In this document: positions 61,674-64,000 of the stretch, in pieces | Position numbering within the stretch: the stretch's first letter is position 1 | Layout: every line of letters starts with the position of its first letter | Origin: an uncultured Flavobacteriaceae bacterium | GTDB taxonomy: Bacteria > Bacteroidota > Bacteroidia > Flavobacteriales > Flavobacteriaceae | Direction: 5' to 3' | DNA: 64,000 nucleotides | Assembly: GCA_938010765.1 (NCBI GenBank) | Contig: CALLVX010000142.1 | Coordinates: 1-64,000, forward strand | Notes under the pieces: generated by a model | Seen by the model: the letters and a program-made list of their open reading frames with translations, nothing else | What the model was told of the DNA's origin: nothing | The model's database searches: none | Translations under genes and position numbers: made by a program

Positions 61674-64000
61674 GTCTTTTCTGATCTTTTCTTGTGTTTT
61701 GCTTTTCTTGACCGTGTTTTCAACTCGGGCACAGGAAGTACAGGCCCGCACTTTTCTAAGTAATTACCTTCAAAAGCTTGAAACGGACTATGCCGTAAAA
61801 TTCTCGTATGTAGACGCCGATATCAGTGCGGTAGAAATAACCGTTCCTAAAAGCACGGTTCTGCAAGAAATTCTCAGCGCCATCGAAGTACAGGCACAGT
61901 TATCTATTCAAAAACTGGATGATCGTTACTACACCCTTACCAAAAATAAGCTAATCAATATCTGCGCCCTAGTTTTCGATAATTTTGAAGAAAACACCCT
62001 ACCGGGTGCCACAGTAGAAGCCTTGAATACAGATCTTGCCATGGTTACTAATAGTGAGGGATACTTTTCTTTTCAAGAAATCCCTAGGGATGCTGTTCTT
62101 CAAATAAAATATGTGGGTTATAAAACCCTCTTCGTAAAGGCAGAGGAACTGGTGCGCAACAGCCCTTGTAAGACCCTATTATTAGCCTCTTTTTACCAAC
62201 CATTGGAAGAAGTGGTTGTCTACAAATTCTTAACCACCGGTCTTATAAAGCAGACCGATGCCAGTATTTTGTTGAACACTGCCGAATTCGGCATTCTTCC
62301 TGGAAGTATCGAACCAGATGTTTTACAAAGCATCCAGGCTTTGCCAGGTGTCAAAAGTATTGATGAAACTGTATCTGACATTAATATTCGTGGTGGTAGC
62401 AACGACCAAAATCTATTGCTTTGGGATGGCATTAAAATGTACCAGTCGGGCCATTTTTTCGGATTAATTTCGACGTTCAACCCTTACCTTACCGAGGATG
62501 TACTTTTAATAAAGAACGGGGCGAGCGCCGCCTATGGGGACGGGGTGAGCGGTATAATCGATATGCGTACAACAGATGACCTTAAAGAGACCTTCTTTGG
62601 TGGTGCTGGGTTTAACCTTATTAGTGGTGATGTATATACTCAGGTACCCTTAAGCGATAAAATGGCTTTACAACTCTCGGGGCGCCGTTCCACGACCGAT
62701 CTTATAGACACCCCTACCTATACCAAATTTTCAAAAAGAGCATTCCAAGATAGTCAGGTAATAGAGCAAGAAGCCGATTTCTATTTCTATGATTTCTCGG
62801 GAAAACTCCTTTATGATATCAATCAAAAACATCGTTTACGATTCAGCTATATTAATATTGCCAATCAGCTAAATTATTCGGAAATAAACTCGGAAACAAA
62901 TGAAACCACAAATGGCAAACTAGATCAAAAGAACGGCTCTTTTGGTGGCAAACTAAGCAGTGAATGGAGCAAGAAATTTACCAGTCAGGCGAGCATTTAC
63001 CACACGCGCTATATCTTGGATGCCCGAAACACCTTTCCTGACCCCCAGCAGCAATTGATACAGGTCAACAAGGTCAAAGAAACAGGTATCAAACTAAATA
63101 CCAAGTTAACCTTAGCAGAACACTTCTCCTGGCTTAATGGGTATCAACTCACCGAAACGGGAATCACCAACCAAGCCTTTGTTACCCAACCTCCTTTTGA
63201 AAACGATGTAAAACGAATCATGAGATCACATGCGATCTTTTCCGAAATCAGCTACCAATCTTCAGACCGAAAACTTTTTACCCGTGCCGGACTACGCTTT
63301 AACTATTTTCAAAACCCTGAACAATTTCAAAAACGTATTTTAGAACCTAGGCTCACTGTCAACTATACATTGGCGAAGGGTTTAAAGGCCATTGCGCAAG
63401 GAGAATTCAAAAGCCAGACCACTAACCAGGTAATCGACTTGGAGCAGAATTTTCTGGGAGTCGAAAAACGAAGGTGGATTATTGCAGATGGCGAAAACCT
63501 CCCCATTACCAGAAGCAAACAAGGCGCCCTGGGAATCAACTATGATCAAAAACAGCTATACATTGGCCTAGAAGCTTTCTTTAAAGAGGTAAAAGGGGTG
63601 AGTACAGCAACCCAAGGGTTCCAAAATCAAAACCAATTCAGTGGCGAAATCGGGCAATACGATGTAAAGGGGATTGAGTTTCTAGTAAACAAAAAAACCG
63701 ACGATTATAGTATATGGGGAAGTTACACCTATAATTTCAACAACTATTATTTCCCGACGGTCGTCCCGCCAGAATTTCCGAATAATCTTGATGTACGTCA
63801 TACGGTGACTCTTGCGGGGACCTATACTCGCGGAAACTTAAAACTCAGCCTCGGTTTAAACCACCGCACAGGCAAACCTTTCACCGAGCCTTTGGCGGAA
63901 GACCCCATTGACAACTCAGTATTTCCTAGTCGTATCGTATTCTCTGATGCCAATAGCAGCAGACTCCCTGACTATCTAAGGGCCGATTTTTCGGTAGTGT
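61654..64000 (+). CDS. TonB-dependent receptor with STN and carboxypeptidase-like domains, partial
   Basis: An open frame of at least 782 codons starts at the ATG at 61654, overlapping fecR, and runs off the right edge. The order is: signal peptide ending at FSTRAQEV, an STN/secretin-type signalling domain (about 25-100), a carboxypeptidase-regulatory-like domain (LVFDNFEENTLPGATVEAL), a plug (PDVLQSIQALPGVKS, then DINIRGGSNDQNLLLWDG), and the start of the beta-barrel. The STN domain plus the upstream sigma and FecR genes show a trans-envelope regulated receptor. The substrate could be a siderophore or an oligosaccharide. The C-terminus is outside the window. Confidence 0.93.
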   Translation, partial: MLRIPHRSFLIFSCVLLFLTVFSTRAQEVQARTFLSNYLQKLETDYAVKFSYVDADISAVEITVPKSTVLQEILSAIEVQAQLSIQKLDDRYYTLTKNKLINICALVFDNFEENTLPGATVEALNTDLAMVTNSEGYFSFQEIPRDAVLQIKYVGYKTLFVKAEELVRNSPCKTLLLASFYQPLEEVVVYKFLTTGLIKQTDASILLNTAEFGILPGSIEPDVLQSIQALPGVKSIDETVSDINIRGGSNDQNLLLWDGIKMYQSGHFFGLISTFNPYLTEDVLLIKNGASAAYGDGVSGIIDMRTTDDLKETFFGGAGFNLISGDVYTQVPLSDKMALQLSGRRSTTDLIDTPTYTKFSKRAFQDSQVIEQEADFYFYDFSGKLLYDINQKHRLRFSYINIANQLNYSEINSETNETTNGKLDQKNGSFGGKLSSEWSKKFTSQASIYHTRYILDARNTFPDPQQQLIQVNKVKETGIKLNTKLTLAEHFSWLNGYQLTETGITNQAFVTQPPFENDVKRIMRSHAIFSEISYQSSDRKLFTRAGLRFNYFQNPEQFQKRILEPRLTVNYTLAKGLKAIAQGEFKSQTTNQVIDLEQNFLGVEKRRWIIADGENLPITRSKQGALGINYDQKQLYIGLEAFFKEVKGVSTATQGFQNQNQFSGEIGQYDVKGIEFLVNKKTDDYSIWGSYTYNFNNYYFPTVVPPEFPNNLDVRHTVTLAGTYTRGNLKLSLGLNHRTGKPFTEPLAEDPIDNSVFPSRIVFSDANSSRLPDYLRADFSVV

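Overview
The window reads as a chromosomal stretch from a marine-type member of the Flavobacteriaceae (Bacteroidetes). This rests on established family knowledge: many lipoproteins with short signal peptides, promoters of the TTG / TAnnTTTG type rather than classical sigma-70 boxes, weak or absent Shine-Dalgarno sequences, a FecI-like sigma / FecR / TonB receptor cassette at the right end, a CotH lipoprotein, an IS3 element and membrane-tethered TPR-LuxR regulators. No rRNA or tRNA gene and no CRISPR array was seen.

Layout. 0-9 kb: a Crp/Fnr regulator with a 160-bp MITE-like element against its start codon, a CotH lipoprotein / M20 peptidase / aldose epimerase operon, a cystathionine beta-synthase-like enzyme, a LolC/E-type permease divergent from a NamZ-like (DUF1343) lipoprotein, and a fatty acid hydroxylase. 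9.1-10.5 kb: an intact IS3-family element inserted in a 7-bp satellite. 10.5-20.8 kb: small housekeeping and hypothetical genes, including an ECF42-type sigma factor with its YCII partner, queE next to a hexamer satellite, a HerA-like ATPase and an HxlR regulator. 20.8-23.1 kb: a gluconate 2-dehydrogenase subunit 3 gene and a GMC oxidoreductase gene, both clearly broken. 23.2-31.3 kb: an aldo/keto reductase operon and assorted lipoproteins, an S41 peptidase and an Lrp regulator. 31.4-35.8 kb: metE, a candidate small RNA, an alpha/beta hydrolase pseudogene and rlmF.

36.0-53.7 kb is the most unusual region: a tandem array of repeated two-gene units. The full unit is a 45-residue single-pass membrane peptide on the minus strand, a conserved interval of about 455-480 bp holding a pair of inverted GGTATGCA sites 142-145 bp apart, and on the plus strand a receptor of about 600 residues (signal peptide, variable TPR region, one membrane helix, coiled coil, nearly invariant LuxR-type HTH). 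There are eight peptide loci (seven intact, one with nonsense codons) and eight receptor loci (five intact, three degraded). The receptors look like membrane-tethered one-component regulators whose sensors vary while their output domain is kept uniform, so they may all act on the same operators. The peptide is the obvious candidate output or partner; this is inference.

53.8-64 kb: an esterase-like lipoprotein, a 48-residue lipoprotein, folD, ffh, an acidic lipoprotein, and a FecI-like sigma factor, FecR anti-sigma factor and TonB-dependent receptor cassette that runs off the right edge.
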